Assembly: GCF_900105755.1 (NCBI RefSeq)
Contig: NZ_FNTQ01000001.1
Coordinates: 2,604,001-2,668,000, forward strand
Direction: 5' to 3'
From: Streptomyces sp. Ag109_O5-10
Lineage (GTDB): Bacteria; Actinomycetota; Actinomycetes; Streptomycetales; Streptomycetaceae
Length of the DNA: 64,000 bases
Shown here: positions 36,320-46,559 of the stretch, in pieces
Position numbering within the stretch: position 1 is the first letter of the stretch
Layout: every line of letters starts with the position of its first letter
Translations under genes and position numbers: made by a program
Notes under the pieces: generated by a model
Told to the model about the DNA's origin: nothing
Seen by the model: only the letters and a program-made list of their open reading frames with translations
Databases searched by the model: none

Positions 36320-36826
36320 GTGTCGTTCCCCTCGCTGTTGCGCAGAAGGAGCCTGATCGTTTCGGTGGCATCGGCTGCCGTGCTGACGGGCTGCTCCTCC
36401 GGTTCGGACACCGCCGGGAGCGGTGGGAGTACATCGGTGTGCGCGCGGGCACGCGCGCGTGCGGCGCGGGACAGCCGGGGGCTGTTGCGGCAGTACGACG
36501 CCGTCCTCGCCGTTCATCCCGCGCTCGCGGAGCGGTTGCGGCCGTTGCGGGCGGAGGTGGCGGCGCACGCCGCGGCGTTCGAGGAGGGCACGGCCTCCCC
36601 CAAGGCGACGGGCTCCCCCTCGCCCACGGCGTCCCCGTCGGCCTCGCCGACCGTGCCCGCCGACGAGAAGTCCGCGCTCGCCTCGCTGGCCGCCGCCGAA
36701 CGGAGCCTCGCCGACCAGCGGGCCAGGGCGCTGCTGGACGTGCCGGGCGAGCTCGCCCGGCTGCTGGCCGGCGTGGCGGCGGCCGGGGCCGGGCACGCGT
36801 ATCTGCTGACGAAGGGTGACCGGTGA
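36320..36826 (+). CDS. Putative lipoprotein
   Basis: 168 residues from a GTG about 9 nt after TTGAGGA; frames further upstream lack a ribosome site. Signal peptide with RRR and lipobox VLTGC (Cys at about residue 25), then a Ser/Gly linker and a mostly helical domain containing a Ser/Pro/Thr-rich insert (SPSPTASPSASP). No family recognised. Its stop overlaps the start of the ferritin-like gene, suggesting coupled expression. Confidence 0.8.
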   Translation: MSFPSLLRRRSLIVSVASAAVLTGCSSGSDTAGSGGSTSVCARARARAARDSRGLLRQYDAVLAVHPALAERLRPLRAEVAAHAAAFEEGTASPKATGSPSPTASPSASPTVPADEKSALASLAAAERSLADQRARALLDVPGELARLLAGVAAAGAGHAYLLTKGDR

Positions 36827-37323
36827 GCGACGAGGCGGAGGAGGGCGTCCTCAAGGCGCTCCAGGCGGCACTGGCGGCCGAACACGCGGCGGTCTACGGC
36901 TACGGCGTCGTCGGCGGCCGGATCGGCGGGCAGCGGTTGGCCGAGGCACGCTCGGCGTACGACGCGCACCGGGCCGGCCGGGACGCACTGGTCCGTGAGG
37001 TACGGGACCTGGGCGGTGCGCCCGTCGCCGCGAGCGCCGCGTACGCGCTGCCGTTCGCCGTCACGGACACCGCCACGGCCGTACGGCTCGCGGCCGAGCT
37101 GGAGGCGCGGGTGGCCGACGTGTACTCCGACCTGGTCCGGGCTTCCTCCGGGGAGCGGCGCGGTTCGGCGGCGGCCGCGCTGCGCGAGGCCGCGGTGCGG
37201 GCCGTGCGCTGGAGCGGGGAGAGCGTAGCCTTCCCTGGGCTCGCCGAACGGGCGGGTTCCGGAGCGGCGGCCGGCGGGTCGGCCTCGCCCTCGCCCCCGC
37301 TGTCTGCCTCGGCCACCCCCTAG
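36823..37323 (+). CDS. Ferritin-like (DUF4439) protein
   Basis: 166 residues from a GTG overlapping the previous stop. Helical with AEHAAVYGYGVVGG at the start of the first helix and ARSAYDAHRAGRDAL in the second, typical of actinobacterial DUF4439 proteins with a ferritin-like four-helix fold. Full metal-ligand content cannot be judged by eye. The tail is Ser/Pro/Ala-rich. Confidence 0.85.
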   Translation: MSDEAEEGVLKALQAALAAEHAAVYGYGVVGGRIGGQRLAEARSAYDAHRAGRDALVREVRDLGGAPVAASAAYALPFAVTDTATAVRLAAELEARVADVYSDLVRASSGERRGSAAAALREAAVRAVRWSGESVAFPGLAERAGSGAAAGGSASPSPPLSASATP

Positions 37324-37354
37324 AGACCTGGAACAGGAAAGGAACGACTCGCGT

Positions 37355-38251
37355 ATGGCTTTCGAACCGCCGAGGCGCCTGGTGAGGGCGCTCGGTGAGA
37401 CGGCGCCGGACGGTGACGAGTGGCTGGAGAAGCTGCCGGCTTCGGTGGAACAGGCCGTCGCGCAACGCGAGTTGACCGTGGAGCGGGTGCAGGTGCCGGG
37501 CGGCCGCAGCAGTGTGGTGCTGCTGGTGCGGCGGGCGGACGACACGCCTGCCGTGCTGAAACTGGCGCCGCGGCGGGCCCGGCCGGAGAGCGAGGCGGCG
37601 GCGCTGGCGCACTGGGGCGGGCTCGGTGCGGTGCAGGTGCTGGAGGCCGACGGGCCGGCGGGGGTGCTGCTGCTTGAGCGGCTGCATCCCGAGGTGTCGG
37701 TGCGGTCGCTCCCCGAGGCGAAGGCGCTGCTGGAGGCGGCGGGGACACTCCGGCGGCTCTGGGTGCCGCCACCGCGGGAGCACGTCTTCGAGACCGTGGC
37801 CGAGCGGACGGGACGGCAGGCCGCGGCGATGGCCGCGGCGGCCGGTGACGCCGAGGTGGCACCGTTGGTGGCGGCGGCGCTCGCGGCCCGGGAGGAGTTG
37901 CTGACCGCGCCGCCCGAACAACGCCTGCTGCACGGCACGTTGCGGCAGAGCAAGGTGCTGGCCGGGGAGCGGATGCCGTGGCTGGCGGTGGGGCCGGATC
38001 CGGTGGTCGGGGAGTGCGCGTTCGATCTGGCGCGGCTGGTGCGGGACCGGGTGGAGGATCTCATCGCGTCGTCCTCCGGGGCGTCCACCACCCGGCGGCG
38101 GATCAAGCGGCTCGCGGAGTCCCTGGAGGTCGACCAGGAGCGGCTGCGGGGGTGGACGCTGTTCCGGGCGGTGGAGTCGGGTGTGCGGGCGCTTCGCGTG
38201 GGGCGGCCGAAGGATGCGGAGCTGTTGCTTGAATTCGCCGGGTGGGTCTGA
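37355..38251 (+). CDS. Aminoglycoside/hydroxyurea phosphotransferase-like protein, catalytic residues lost
   Basis: 298 residues after an AGGAAAGGA site. The overall pattern is that of the APH(6)/hydroxyurea kinase family: AVLKLAPRRARPESEAAAL in the N-lobe, LLLERLHPEVSVRSL in the hinge, and PVVGECAFDLARLVRDR in the C-lobe. The catalytic loop reads LHGTLRQSKVL where active members have LHGDLHxGNVL, and the metal-binding Asp position reads WLAVGPDP. Both key residues are changed, so it is probably a pseudokinase. It follows the lipoprotein and ferritin-like genes with a 31-nt gap. Confidence 0.75.
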   Translation: MAFEPPRRLVRALGETAPDGDEWLEKLPASVEQAVAQRELTVERVQVPGGRSSVVLLVRRADDTPAVLKLAPRRARPESEAAALAHWGGLGAVQVLEADGPAGVLLLERLHPEVSVRSLPEAKALLEAAGTLRRLWVPPPREHVFETVAERTGRQAAAMAAAAGDAEVAPLVAAALAAREELLTAPPEQRLLHGTLRQSKVLAGERMPWLAVGPDPVVGECAFDLARLVRDRVEDLIASSSGASTTRRRIKRLAESLEVDQERLRGWTLFRAVESGVRALRVGRPKDAELLLEFAGWV

Positions 38252-38269
38252 CGTTCTCGGGTGCGGGTC

Positions 38270-38320
38270 CGGCGGGGGCTGGTCACGTCGTTCCCCGCGC
38301 CCCTGAAGGGGCGCTCAGCC
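38270..38320 (+). repeat. Copy of dispersed GGCTGGTC repeat
   Basis: GGGGGCTGGTCACGTCGTTC, then CCCCGCGCCCCTGAAGGGGCGC, 20 nt past the phosphotransferase-like stop. It differs from other copies at a few positions. Confidence 0.75.
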
Positions 38321-38359
38321 CTCCCTCGGTCCGAGCGCCAGGACCGGACAGCCGGCCGC

Positions 38360-38608
38360 CGCTCTCCGGGCTCGCGTGGGGCGTCGAGTTCCGTCGCGAA
38401 CGTCGTGCGGGCGCTGCGGACCAGGCCGACGGCACCGGTGGCGTGCTTGGCGTACGAGAGGGTTTCGGTGGTCACGCCGCCGCCTCCAGGGCCGGGAGCG
38501 GGGCGGGCCCGGCCGGGCATGGGGACGACGGTGCCGTGGGCAGGCCGAGGCTGGTCAGCCGGCGTGCCGCGCCCGCGCCCTTGACCGGGGCCGCCGTGGT
38601 CGCCGCGT
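38360..38608 (-). pseudogene. Possible remnants of two coupled genes downstream of proS
   Basis: On the minus strand one coding-like frame (VKGAGAARRLTSLGLPTAP and on) ends in a TGA at about 38473 that overlaps a GTG start preceded by GGAGG. From that GTG about 38 codons with strong G/C third positions follow (VTTETLSYAKHATGAVGLVR and on), then the bias is lost. A coupled GTGA junction with a ribosome site is typical of real Streptomyces genes, but neither fragment is recognised and both are short. Confidence 0.35.
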
Positions 38609-38617
38609 CCTGAAACG

Positions 38618-38656
38618 CCGCAGCGGCCCCCGGCGTGGCACCGGGGGCCGCTGCGG
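38618..38656 (-). terminator. proS terminator
   Basis: Perfect 16-bp stem (38618-38633 with 38641-38656), 7-nt loop, just past the proS stop. Confidence 0.85.
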
Positions 38657-38669
38657 CGGGAGTGGGGGC

Positions 38670-40376
38670 TCAGCTGGCGGTCAGGCGGGCGATCGCCTCG
38701 TCCACCGTGAGCTCCTCGCGCTCGCCCGTCCTGCGGTCCTTGAGCTCCAGGACGCCCTCGCCGGAGCGGCGGCCGGCGACCAGGATCTGCGGTACGCCGA
38801 TGAGCTCGGAGTCGGTGAACTTCACGCCCGGGGAGACCCCGGCCCGGTCGTCGACCAGGACGCGCAGCCCGGCCGCCCGCAGCTTCTCCGAGACGTCCAG
38901 GGCGAGTTCGGTCTGCAGTGCCTTGCCGGCCGCCACGACGTGCACGTCGGCCGGGGCCACCTCACGCGACCAGACCAGGCCCTTGTCGTCGGCGGTCTGC
39001 TCGGCGAGGGCGGCGACGGCGCGGGAGACACCGATGCCGTAGGAGCCCATGGTCACGCGGACCGGCTTGCCGTTCTGGCCGAGGACGTCGAGCTTGAGGG
39101 CGTTGGTGTACTTCTGGCCCAGCTGGAAGATGTGGCCGATCTCGATGGCGCGGTCCAGCTTCAGGCCGGTGCCGCACTTCGGGCAGGGGTCGCCCTCCAG
39201 CACGACCACGACGTCCACGTACTCGTCGACGGTGAAGTCACGGTCCGCCACGACGTTCTTGGCGTGCGTGCCCTCCTTGTTGGCGCCGGTGATCCAGGCC
39301 GTGCCGGGGGCGATGCGCGGGTCGGCGATGTACTTGACCTTCTCGCCCAGTCCCTGCGGGCCGACGTAGCCGCGGACCAGGTCGGGGCGGCCGGCGAAGT
39401 CGGACTCGGTGACCAGCTCGACGGCGGCCGGGGCGAAGTGCTCCTCGACCTTGCCCAGGTCGACCTCGCGGTCGCCGGGCACGCCGACAGCCACGATCTC
39501 GCCGTCGACCTTCACCAGCAGGTTCTTCAGGGTGGCGGAGGCCGGGACGCCGAGGTGCGCGGCGAGGGTCTCGATGGTCGGGGTGTCCGGGGTCGGGATC
39601 TCCTCGAGCGCGGGCACGCCGGAGGCGTCGACCGGCTTCAGCGGGTACGAGATCGCCTCGGTGTTGGCCGCGAAGTCGCAGTTCGGGCAGTCGGCGAAGG
39701 TGTCCTCGCCGGCCTCGGCCGGGGCCAGGAACTCCTCCGACTTCGAACCGCCCATCGCGCCCGCGGTGGCGGCGACGATGCGGTAGTCGAGGCCGAGGCG
39801 CTCGAAGATCCGCCGGTAGGCCTCGCGGTGCAGGGCGTACGACTTGGCGAGGCCGTCCTCGTCCAGGTCGAAGGAGTAGGAGTCCTTCATCAGGAACTCG
39901 CGGCCGCGCAGGATGCCGGCGCGCGGACGGGCCTCGTCCCGGTACTTGTTCTGGATCTGGTAGAGGATGACCGGCAGGTCCTTGTACGAGGACGCCTGGT
40001 CCTTCACCAGCAGGGTGAAGATCTCCTCGTGGGTCGGGCCGAGGAGGTAGTCGCCGCCCTTGCGGTCCTGGAGGCGGAACAGCTCCTGCCCGTACTCGTT
40101 CCAGCGGCCGGTCGCCTCGTACGGCTCCCGGGGCAGGAGGGCCGGCAGCAGCACCTCCTGCGCGCCGATCGCGTCCATCTCCTCGCGGACGATCCGCTCG
40201 ATGTTCGACAGCACCTTCAGGCCGAGCGGCAGCCAGGACCAGATGCCGGCAGCGGTGCGGCGGACGTAGCCCGCGCGGACAAGGAGCTTGTGGCTGAGGA
40301 CCTCGGCGTCCGCCGGGTCGTCACGCAGCGTCTTCGCCATCAACTGGGACATGCGTTGGACCGGTGCGTTCGCCAT
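38670..40376 (-). CDS. proS: Prolyl-tRNA synthetase
   Basis: 568 residues, bacterial-type class II synthetase with an editing (INS) insertion. Motif 2 region [20 protein letters not shown], insertion domain from about residue 225 to 400 and the C-terminal anticodon-binding domain ([24 protein letters not shown]) are all present. Confidence 0.97.
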   Translation of the reverse strand: MANAPVQRMSQLMAKTLRDDPADAEVLSHKLLVRAGYVRRTAAGIWSWLPLGLKVLSNIERIVREEMDAIGAQEVLLPALLPREPYEATGRWNEYGQELFRLQDRKGGDYLLGPTHEEIFTLLVKDQASSYKDLPVILYQIQNKYRDEARPRAGILRGREFLMKDSYSFDLDEDGLAKSYALHREAYRRIFERLGLDYRIVAATAGAMGGSKSEEFLAPAEAGEDTFADCPNCDFAANTEAISYPLKPVDASGVPALEEIPTPDTPTIETLAAHLGVPASATLKNLLVKVDGEIVAVGVPGDREVDLGKVEEHFAPAAVELVTESDFAGRPDLVRGYVGPQGLGEKVKYIADPRIAPGTAWITGANKEGTHAKNVVADRDFTVDEYVDVVVVLEGDPCPKCGTGLKLDRAIEIGHIFQLGQKYTNALKLDVLGQNGKPVRVTMGSYGIGVSRAVAALAEQTADDKGLVWSREVAPADVHVVAAGKALQTELALDVSEKLRAAGLRVLVDDRAGVSPGVKFTDSELIGVPQILVAGRRSGEGVLELKDRRTGEREELTVDEAIARLTAS

Positions 40377-40473
40377 GGTTCTCGTACTCCTGCCGGAAAA
40401 GGGTGATGGCTAGGAGGTTAGCCGGGCACGCTGTGCCGGTGGAAATCGGTTAACGACGACGGGCTACCGCGGG

Positions 40474-41004
40474 CTACTTGCGGCGGAGCGGGAGGGGCGC
40501 GCCCATCACGGCGTACGGCTTCGGGGCGCTGGGGAAATGCACCTGGCGGGCGAGGTCGACGTAGCCGAGGGAGTGGTAGAGGCCGCGGGCCGGGCTGTCG
40601 GTGTCGATCGCGGAGAGGATCGAGCGGGGCTCGGCGGCGCCGTCGGTGATGAGCGTGATCAGGCGGCGGCCGACGCCGCGGTTCTGGTGGCGGGGGTGCA
40701 CGTGCAGCTCGGTGATCACGAAGGAGTCGTCGAGCCAGTCGGCGTTGCCCTGGGCACGGAGGTAGGGCTCCACGACGGTGGACCACCAGTGGGTGCGGGA
40801 GTTCGGCATGCCGTAGACGAACCCCACGAGGCGGCCTCCCTCCGTGGCGCCGAGGGCCCTGGCCCCCGGGTACTGCATGTGGCGGAGGACGATCTGGCGG
40901 CGGACCGCCACCTCGTCGGGGCCGAGGCCGAACGCGACTGCCTGGACTGCGAGGGCCTCGTCGACGTGGGAGGGGAGGTCCAGGGGGCCGATCACGAGGG
41001 ACAT
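40474..41004 (-). CDS. GNAT family N-acetyltransferase
   Basis: 176 residues. The acetyl-CoA binding motif is HVHPRHQNRGVGRRLI, followed by the family's LYHSLGY near the C-terminus. Substrate not evident. It lies upstream of proS on the same strand with a gap of about 100 nt. Confidence 0.88.
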   Translation of the reverse strand: MSLVIGPLDLPSHVDEALAVQAVAFGLGPDEVAVRRQIVLRHMQYPGARALGATEGGRLVGFVYGMPNSRTHWWSTVVEPYLRAQGNADWLDDSFVITELHVHPRHQNRGVGRRLITLITDGAAEPRSILSAIDTDSPARGLYHSLGYVDLARQVHFPSAPKPYAVMGAPLPLRRK

Positions 41005-41044
41005 GGGGGGAGGGTACAGGGGGCGGAGAGCAGTCGTCCGGGTG

Positions 41045-41095
41045 CGGGCGCGTTGTGGCTGGTCGCGCGGTTCCCCGCGCCTCTTCGGGGGGCGT
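41045..41095 (+). repeat. Copy of dispersed GGCTGGTCGCGCGG repeat
   Basis: GTTGTGGCTGGTCGCGCGGT followed by TCCCCGCGCCTCTTCGGGG, between the two acetyltransferase genes. Confidence 0.8.
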
Positions 41096-41125
41096 TGCCT
41101 CCGGCGCCTGTCAGGAAGAGAACCG

Positions 41126-41974
41126 TCAGAACAGCACGCTCATGAACGCGCCGACCTCTTGGAAACCCACCCGCAGATAGGTCCGCCTGGCCGCCGTGTT
41201 GAAGTCGTTGACGTAGAGACTCACCACAGGCGCGACGTCGGCCAGGGCGTAGCGCAGGACGGCCGCCATGCCGGGGGCCGCCAGGCCCATGCCTCGGTAC
41301 TCGGGGGCGACCCACACGCCCTGGATCTGGCAGGCCTGGGCCGTGGCCGCGCCGATCTCCGCCTTGAAGACGACCTTGCCGTTGTCGTCTATCCGGGCGA
41401 ACGAGCGGCCTGCGCCGACGAGTTCGGCGACCCTCGCCTGGTAGAGGAGGCCGCCGTCGCCGGCCAGCGGGGAGACGCCCACCTCTTCCGTGAACATCGC
41501 CACGCACGCCGGCATGATCGTCTCCATCTCGTCCTTGCGGATGCGGCGGACGTACGGATCCGGGGCGATGTCGGCGGGCATGTGGTCGGTGACCATCAGG
41601 GGCTGGTGGCCGCGCACCTCGCGGGCGGGGCCCCAGTGCGGTTCCAGGAGGCGCCACAACTGGGCGGTGGCCTCGGCGGGGCCGACGATCGAGGAGCAGC
41701 GGCGGCCTGCCCGGCGAGCCCGGTCGGCGAAGGCACGGACCGCGCGGGGGGTGGCGCAGATCGGGACCAGGTTGGCGCCGGCGTAGCAGAGGGACGTGAG
41801 CATGCCGTCCTCGTACCAGCCCCACATCTCGCCGCCGAGGCGCCAGGGGTCGAGTCCTGCCACTTGGACACGCGAGGTCACGAAGGCGTTCACGACCGGC
41901 TCGCGGTCCAGTACGGCGAGCGCGGCGTCCAGGTCACTCGGTTCGAGCACCCGTGAGGTGGTCTGCGTCAACAC
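41126..41974 (-). CDS. GNAT acetyltransferase with N-terminal DUF4081-like domain
   Basis: 282 residues. The N-terminal half (VLEPSDLDAALAVLDREPV, NAFVTSRV) resembles the domain preceding a GNAT fold in a conserved actinobacterial family. The C-terminal half has the CoA motif VWVAPEYRGMGLAAPGM and then LYVNDFNTAARRTYLRVGF. Often found beside ispG in Streptomyces. Function unknown. Confidence 0.88.
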   Translation of the reverse strand: MLTQTTSRVLEPSDLDAALAVLDREPVVNAFVTSRVQVAGLDPWRLGGEMWGWYEDGMLTSLCYAGANLVPICATPRAVRAFADRARRAGRRCSSIVGPAEATAQLWRLLEPHWGPAREVRGHQPLMVTDHMPADIAPDPYVRRIRKDEMETIMPACVAMFTEEVGVSPLAGDGGLLYQARVAELVGAGRSFARIDDNGKVVFKAEIGAATAQACQIQGVWVAPEYRGMGLAAPGMAAVLRYALADVAPVVSLYVNDFNTAARRTYLRVGFQEVGAFMSVLF

Positions 41975-42079
41975 GTGCGGGGCCTCACGCTGATGGGTTC
42001 TGCTGATCTCCGCACTGTACCTGCGGAAGCTCAGCCGTGCCGCCCCGCCTGCTGTGAAGTGGCCGCTACCTGCACTTCC

Positions 42080-42192
42080 GTCCCTGGGGGCTGCCGCCCC
42101 CAGCCCCCCGCTCCGGCCTCCGGCCGCGTCCTCAAACGCCGGACGGGCTGAACGACCAGCCTCTCCGGCCTTTCAAGGGCGCGGTCTGAGAA
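42080..42192. repeat. Dispersed Streptomyces repeat leading into the tandem array
   Basis: Contains GGGGGCTGCCGCCCCCAGCC and CGTCCTCAAACGCCGGACGG, a short element also present several times at 57.0-57.3 kb. Confidence 0.7.
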
Positions 42193-42558
42193 GTCGGCCC
42201 CTCGAGCGTTCGAGGACGCAGCCGGAAAAGTCAGCACTCCGGCGCTCGAGGACCGAGCACGAAACGCCAGCACTCCAGCACCCGAGGACGGGACCCGAAA
42301 AGTCAGCCCCTCCGGCACCCGAGGACCGAGCACGAAACGCCAGCACTCCAGCACCCGAGGACGGCGCCGGAAACGCCAGCACTCCGGCGCTCGAGGACGG
42401 AGCCCGAAAAGTCAGCCCCTCCGGCACCCGAGGACCGAGCACGAAACGCCAGCACTCCAGCACCCGAGGACGGCGCCGGAAACGCCAGCACTCCGGCGCT
42501 CGAGGACGGAGCCCGAAAAGTCAGCCCCTCCGGCGTTTGAGGAGCGGGGTCCAGGGGC
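42193..42558. repeat. Tandem array of about ten 36-bp units
   Basis: Units begin GTCAGC or GCCAGC, continue (A/C)CTCC(A/G)GC.(C/T)CGAGGAC and end CGAAAA or GGAAAC. The 108-bp block of units at about 42302-42409 is followed by an identical copy at about 42410-42517. The last unit grades into CCCCTCCGGCGTTTGAGGAG, the dispersed repeat motif, so the array seems to be an amplification of that element. The period is a multiple of three, so several frames stay open by chance; there is no start with a ribosome site. Confidence 0.9.
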
Positions 42559-42658
42559 GGAGCCCCTGGGTGGGGGTGTCAGGGGCCCGAGCCTCTTGAG
42601 GATGGGACGGGTAGGGGCGGCGGGGGCGAGAAAACTCGACCGCCGCCCGAAGACGGCC

Positions 42659-43816
42659 TCAGCCCGCCACCGACACCGACGGCTCCCCCGACTCCGTGCC
42701 GTCCGCCTCCATCTGCTCGGCCAGCTTCATGGCCTCCTCGATGAGGGTCTCGACGATCTTCGACTCGGGGACCGTCTTGATGACCTCGCCCTTGACGAAG
42801 ATCTGCCCCTTGCCGTTGCCGGAGGCCACGCCGAGGTCGGCCTCACGGGCCTCACCGGGGCCGTTGACCACGCAGCCCATGACGGCGACGCGGAGCGGGA
42901 CCTCCATGCCGGTGAGGCCCGCGGTGACCTCTTCGGCGAGCTTGTAGACGTCGACCTGGGCCCGGCCGCACGACGGGCAGGAGACGATCTCCAGACCGCG
43001 CTGCCTGAGGTTGAGGGACTCCAGGATCTGGTTGCCGACCTTGACCTCCTCGACGGGAGGCGCGGAGAGGGAGACGCGGATCGTGTCGCCGATGCCCTGG
43101 GAGAGGAGGGCGCCGAAGGCGACGGCCGACTTGATCGTGCCCTGGAACGCCGGGCCAGCCTCGGTGACGCCGAGGTGCAGCGGGTAGTCGCACTGGGCGG
43201 CGAGCTGCCGGTACGCCTCGATCATCACGACCGGGTCGTTGTGCTTGACCGAGATCTTGATGTCCCGGAAGTCGTGCTCCTCGAAGAGGGACGCCTCCCA
43301 CAGGGCCGACTCGACCAGGGCCTCGGGGGTCGCCTTGCCGTACTTCTGGAGCAGCCGGCGGTCCAGGGAACCGGCGTTGACGCCGATCCGGATCGGGGTG
43401 CCGTGGTCCTTGGCGGCCGCCGCGATCTCCTTGACCTTGTCGTCGAACTGCTTGATGTTGCCGGGGTTGACGCGGACGGCGGCACAGCCGGCCTCGATCG
43501 CGGCGAAGACGTACTTCGGCTGGAAGTGGATGTCCGCGATGACCGGGATCTGCGACTTCTTGGCGATCGTCGCCAGGGCGTCCGCGTCGTCCTGCGTCGG
43601 GCAGGCCACCCGCACGATCTGGCAGCCGGACGCCGTCAGCTCGGCGATCTGCTGGAGGGTGGCGCCGATGTCGGACGTACGGGTCGTGGTCATCGACTGG
43701 ACCGAGACCGGGGCGTCCCCGCCGACCGCCACGGAGCCGACCTGGATCTGCCGGCTCTTCCGGCGCTCGGCGAGCTTGGTCGGAACGGACGGCATGCCGA
43801 GAGAAATCGCAGTCAT
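42659..43816 (-). CDS. ispG: (E)-4-hydroxy-3-methylbut-2-enyl-diphosphate synthase
   Basis: 385 residues. Fe-S enzyme of the MEP isoprenoid pathway. The C-terminal cluster cysteines are seen in [11 protein letters not shown] and [11 protein letters not shown], and the N-terminal TIM-barrel has [11 protein letters not shown] and [10 protein letters not shown]. dxr, an earlier step of the same pathway, lies 1.5 kb upstream on the same strand. Confidence 0.97.
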   Translation of the reverse strand: MTAISLGMPSVPTKLAERRKSRQIQVGSVAVGGDAPVSVQSMTTTRTSDIGATLQQIAELTASGCQIVRVACPTQDDADALATIAKKSQIPVIADIHFQPKYVFAAIEAGCAAVRVNPGNIKQFDDKVKEIAAAAKDHGTPIRIGVNAGSLDRRLLQKYGKATPEALVESALWEASLFEEHDFRDIKISVKHNDPVVMIEAYRQLAAQCDYPLHLGVTEAGPAFQGTIKSAVAFGALLSQGIGDTIRVSLSAPPVEEVKVGNQILESLNLRQRGLEIVSCPSCGRAQVDVYKLAEEVTAGLTGMEVPLRVAVMGCVVNGPGEAREADLGVASGNGKGQIFVKGEVIKTVPESKIVETLIEEAMKLAEQMEADGTESGEPSVSVAG

Positions 43817-43938
43817 CTGCTGTGCAACCCCAAGTCGTGGATCTAGGTCCAGGTCCCGTCGTAAGCGGGTTCCAGGCTCCGAGATTACGGCACCGGCACC
43901 GGAGCGGGCACATCCCCCACCCGTAAACCCACTCGATG

Positions 43939-43973
43939 GAAGCGGCCCGGAACACAGTGTTCCGGGCCGCTTC
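43939..43973 (-). terminator. rseP terminator
   Basis: 17-bp perfect inverted repeat (43939-43955 with 43957-43973) around a single base, 13 nt past the rseP stop and upstream of ispG. Confidence 0.8.
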
Positions 43974-43986
43974 GAACGCTGTGTGG

Positions 43987-45291
43987 CTACGAGATTTTCA
44001 CGGGGTTAACCACGTCAGCGATCAGGACGAGGACGGTGAAGCAGATGAAGACCCCGGCCACCACATAAGCCACCGGCATCAGCTTCGCCACGTCGAACGG
44101 GCCCGGGTCCGGGCGGCGCAGGACCCTGGCCAGGTTGCGGCGGAGCGACTCCCAGAGGGCGCCCGCGATGTGGCCGCCGTCCAGCGGGAGGAGCGGGAGC
44201 ATGTTGAAGAGGAAGAGGGAGAGGTTGAAGCCGGCCACGAGCATCAGGGCCATGGCCAGCTGCTCCGTCGGCGGGATGTCCAGGGTGAAGATCTCGCCGC
44301 CGACGCGGGCCGCGCCGACCACGCCCATCGGGGAGTCCGCCTGACGCGGGGCGCCGTCGAAGGCCGCGTCCCACAGGGCCGGGATCTTGCCGGGCAGGCT
44401 CACGATCGAGTCGACGGCCTCGCCGACGCGGTCGCCCATCCAGGTCAGGGACTCGCCGAAGTCCTGGCGGACGATGCCGGTGGCGGCGCTGAAGCCGAGG
44501 AAGCCGGCGGTGACGTACTGGCCCTGGACGATCTGGCCGCTGGAGTCCTTCTTGGCGACCTGGTTGGTGGCGATCTTCGCGTGCAGGGTGACGTCCTGGC
44601 CCTTGCGGTCGACGACGATCGCCACGTCCTTGCCGGGGGTGGAGCGGATCAGGTCGGAGAGCTGGTTCCAGCTGTCCGTCTTGACGCCGTTGAAGGAGAC
44701 GATCTTGTCGCCGGCCTTCAGGCCCGCGGCGGCGGCCGGGGAGGCGGCGTCGGTCTTCTTGCAGGTGTCGCGGTTCTCGCTCTGGGCGATGACGCACTGG
44801 GAGACCGAGCTGACCGTGGTGGTCTGCTGGCTGATGCCGAAGCCCATCAGGATGGTGAGGAAGAGCGCGACCGCGAGGATCAGGTTCATGAAGGGGCCCG
44901 CGAACATCACGATCACGCGCTTCCAGGGGGCGCGCGTGTAGAAGAGGCGGGTCTCGTCGCCTGGCTGGAGTTCCTCGAAGGCGGCCGAGCGGGCGTCCTC
45001 GATCATGCTGCGCCAGGGTGAGGTGGAGCGGGCCGTGACCCGGCCGTCGGCGCCCGGCGGGAACATGCCGATCATGCGGATGTAGCCGCCGAGCGGGACG
45101 GCCTTGACGCCGTACTCCGTGTCGCCCTTGCGGCGCGACCAGATGGTCGGGCCGAAGCCGACCATGTACTGCGGGACGCGGATGCCGAAGAGCTTGGCGG
45201 TGGAGAGATGCCCCAGCTCGTGCCAGGCGATCGAGACCAGCAGGCCGATCACGAAGACGACTATGCCGAGGATCATCATCAGGGCTGTCAT
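43987..45291 (-). CDS. rseP: Site-2 (M50) intramembrane metalloprotease
   Basis: 434 residues from the ATG overlapping the dxr stop (ATGA). The first transmembrane helix carries the zinc motif HELGH (residues 24-28); a PDZ domain lies in the middle ([17 protein letters not shown]) and the second active-site motif is LPLDGGH. Such proteases cut anti-sigma factors within the membrane. Actinobacterial homologues (Rip1 type) release sigma factors. Confidence 0.95.
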   Translation of the reverse strand: MTALMMILGIVVFVIGLLVSIAWHELGHLSTAKLFGIRVPQYMVGFGPTIWSRRKGDTEYGVKAVPLGGYIRMIGMFPPGADGRVTARSTSPWRSMIEDARSAAFEELQPGDETRLFYTRAPWKRVIVMFAGPFMNLILAVALFLTILMGFGISQQTTTVSSVSQCVIAQSENRDTCKKTDAASPAAAAGLKAGDKIVSFNGVKTDSWNQLSDLIRSTPGKDVAIVVDRKGQDVTLHAKIATNQVAKKDSSGQIVQGQYVTAGFLGFSAATGIVRQDFGESLTWMGDRVGEAVDSIVSLPGKIPALWDAAFDGAPRQADSPMGVVGAARVGGEIFTLDIPPTEQLAMALMLVAGFNLSLFLFNMLPLLPLDGGHIAGALWESLRRNLARVLRRPDPGPFDVAKLMPVAYVVAGVFICFTVLVLIADVVNPVKIS

Positions 45292-46559
45292 GCACGCGCC
45301 TCCGCGGTCGCCTTCTGCGCTGTCAGTTCCTGGGCCCGGATCCGCGCCCAGGTCTCCGCTTCGAGTACGTCCGGCACGGTGAGCGAAGTTCCCGTACGGG
45401 GGGTGCCGTGTTCCTCGACCACCCGGGTCACGGTCTCCATGATGCCGTTGAAGGGCAGCAGACCGGTCCGGAAGGCCTCGACGCACTCCTCGTTGGCCGC
45501 ATTGAACACCGCCGGCGCGGTGCCCGCGAGCTCACCGACGTGCCGGGCCAGGTTCACGGACGGGAAGGCCTGGTTGTCCAGCGGGAAGAACTCCCAGGTG
45601 GAGGCCTTGCTCCAGTCGAAGGCGGGTGCCGCGTCGGGGACCCGTTCGGGCCAGCCGAGACCGATGGCGATCGGCCCTCGCATGTCGGGGGGCGTCGCCT
45701 GCGCGATCGTGGATCCGTCCGTGAACTCGACCATCGAGTGGACATACGACTGCGGGTGCACGACCACCTCAATGCGGTCGAAGGGAATGTCGTAGAGGAG
45801 GTGTGCCTCGATGACTTCCAGCCCCTTGTTGACCAGGGTGGCGGAGTTGATCGTGATGACCGGTCCCATCGCCCAGGTGGGGTGGGCGAGCGCGTCCTCC
45901 ACGGTGACGTTCGCCAGGTCGGCCTTGGTGCGGCCGCGGAAGGGGCCGCCGGACGCCGTGACGACCAGCTTGCGGACGTCGGCCCGGGTGCCCGCCGCAA
46001 GCGACTGGAAGAGCGCCGCGTGCTCGGAGTCGACCGGGATGATCTGGCCGGGCTTGGCGAGCGCCTTGACCAGCGGGCCGCCGACGATCAGCGACTCCTT
46101 GTTGGCGAGGGCGAGGGTGCGGCCCGCCTCCAGGGCGGCGAGGGTGGGCGCGAGGCCGATGGAGCCGGTGATGCCGTTGAGGACGGTGTGGCAGTCGGAG
46201 GCGGCGACGTGGGTGGCCGCGTCGGGTCCGGCGAGGATCTCCGGGAGCGGTTCGCCGGGGCCGTAGCGCGCCGTCAGCGCCTCGCGCAGCGCCGGTACGA
46301 CGTCCTCGCGGGCGACCGCGACGGTGCGCACCCGCAGCCGGTGCGCCTGCTCGGCGAGGAGGGCGATCCGGCCGCCCTGGGCGGAGAGGGCGGTGACCCG
46401 GAAGCGGTCGGGGTTGCGCAGGACGAGGTCGATGGCCTGGGTGCCGATCGATCCGGTGGAGCCGAGGATCACCACGTCCTTCGGGCCGTCGCCCACGAGC
46501 GGGTCGTACACGAGGTGCGGGTCGGCGAGGGGTGCCGGACTGGCGGGACTGTCGGTCAT
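45288..46559 (-). CDS. dxr: 1-deoxy-D-xylulose-5-phosphate reductoisomerase
   Basis: 423 residues. NADPH motif [16 protein letters not shown], then [23 protein letters not shown] and TASGGPFRG. Second step of the MEP pathway, the target of fosmidomycin. The N-terminus is extended by about 25 residues relative to E. coli. Coupled to rseP by a 4-nt overlap. Confidence 0.97.
   Translation of the reverse strand: MTDSPASPAPLADPHLVYDPLVGDGPKDVVILGSTGSIGTQAIDLVLRNPDRFRVTALSAQGGRIALLAEQAHRLRVRTVAVAREDVVPALREALTARYGPGEPLPEILAGPDAATHVAASDCHTVLNGITGSIGLAPTLAALEAGRTLALANKESLIVGGPLVKALAKPGQIIPVDSEHAALFQSLAAGTRADVRKLVVTASGGPFRGRTKADLANVTVEDALAHPTWAMGPVITINSATLVNKGLEVIEAHLLYDIPFDRIEVVVHPQSYVHSMVEFTDGSTIAQATPPDMRGPIAIGLGWPERVPDAAPAFDWSKASTWEFFPLDNQAFPSVNLARHVGELAGTAPAVFNAANEECVEAFRTGLLPFNGIMETVTRVVEEHGTPRTGTSLTVPDVLEAETWARIRAQELTAQKATAEARA

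Noticed and set aside
42193..42558. CRISPR array
   Set aside because: The 36-bp units are contiguous with no unique spacers, and no cas genes are seen.
42054..42599. Protein of 12-residue repeats encoded by the tandem array
   Set aside because: The period is divisible by three, so frames stay open by chance; there is no ribosome site and codon bias is absent.
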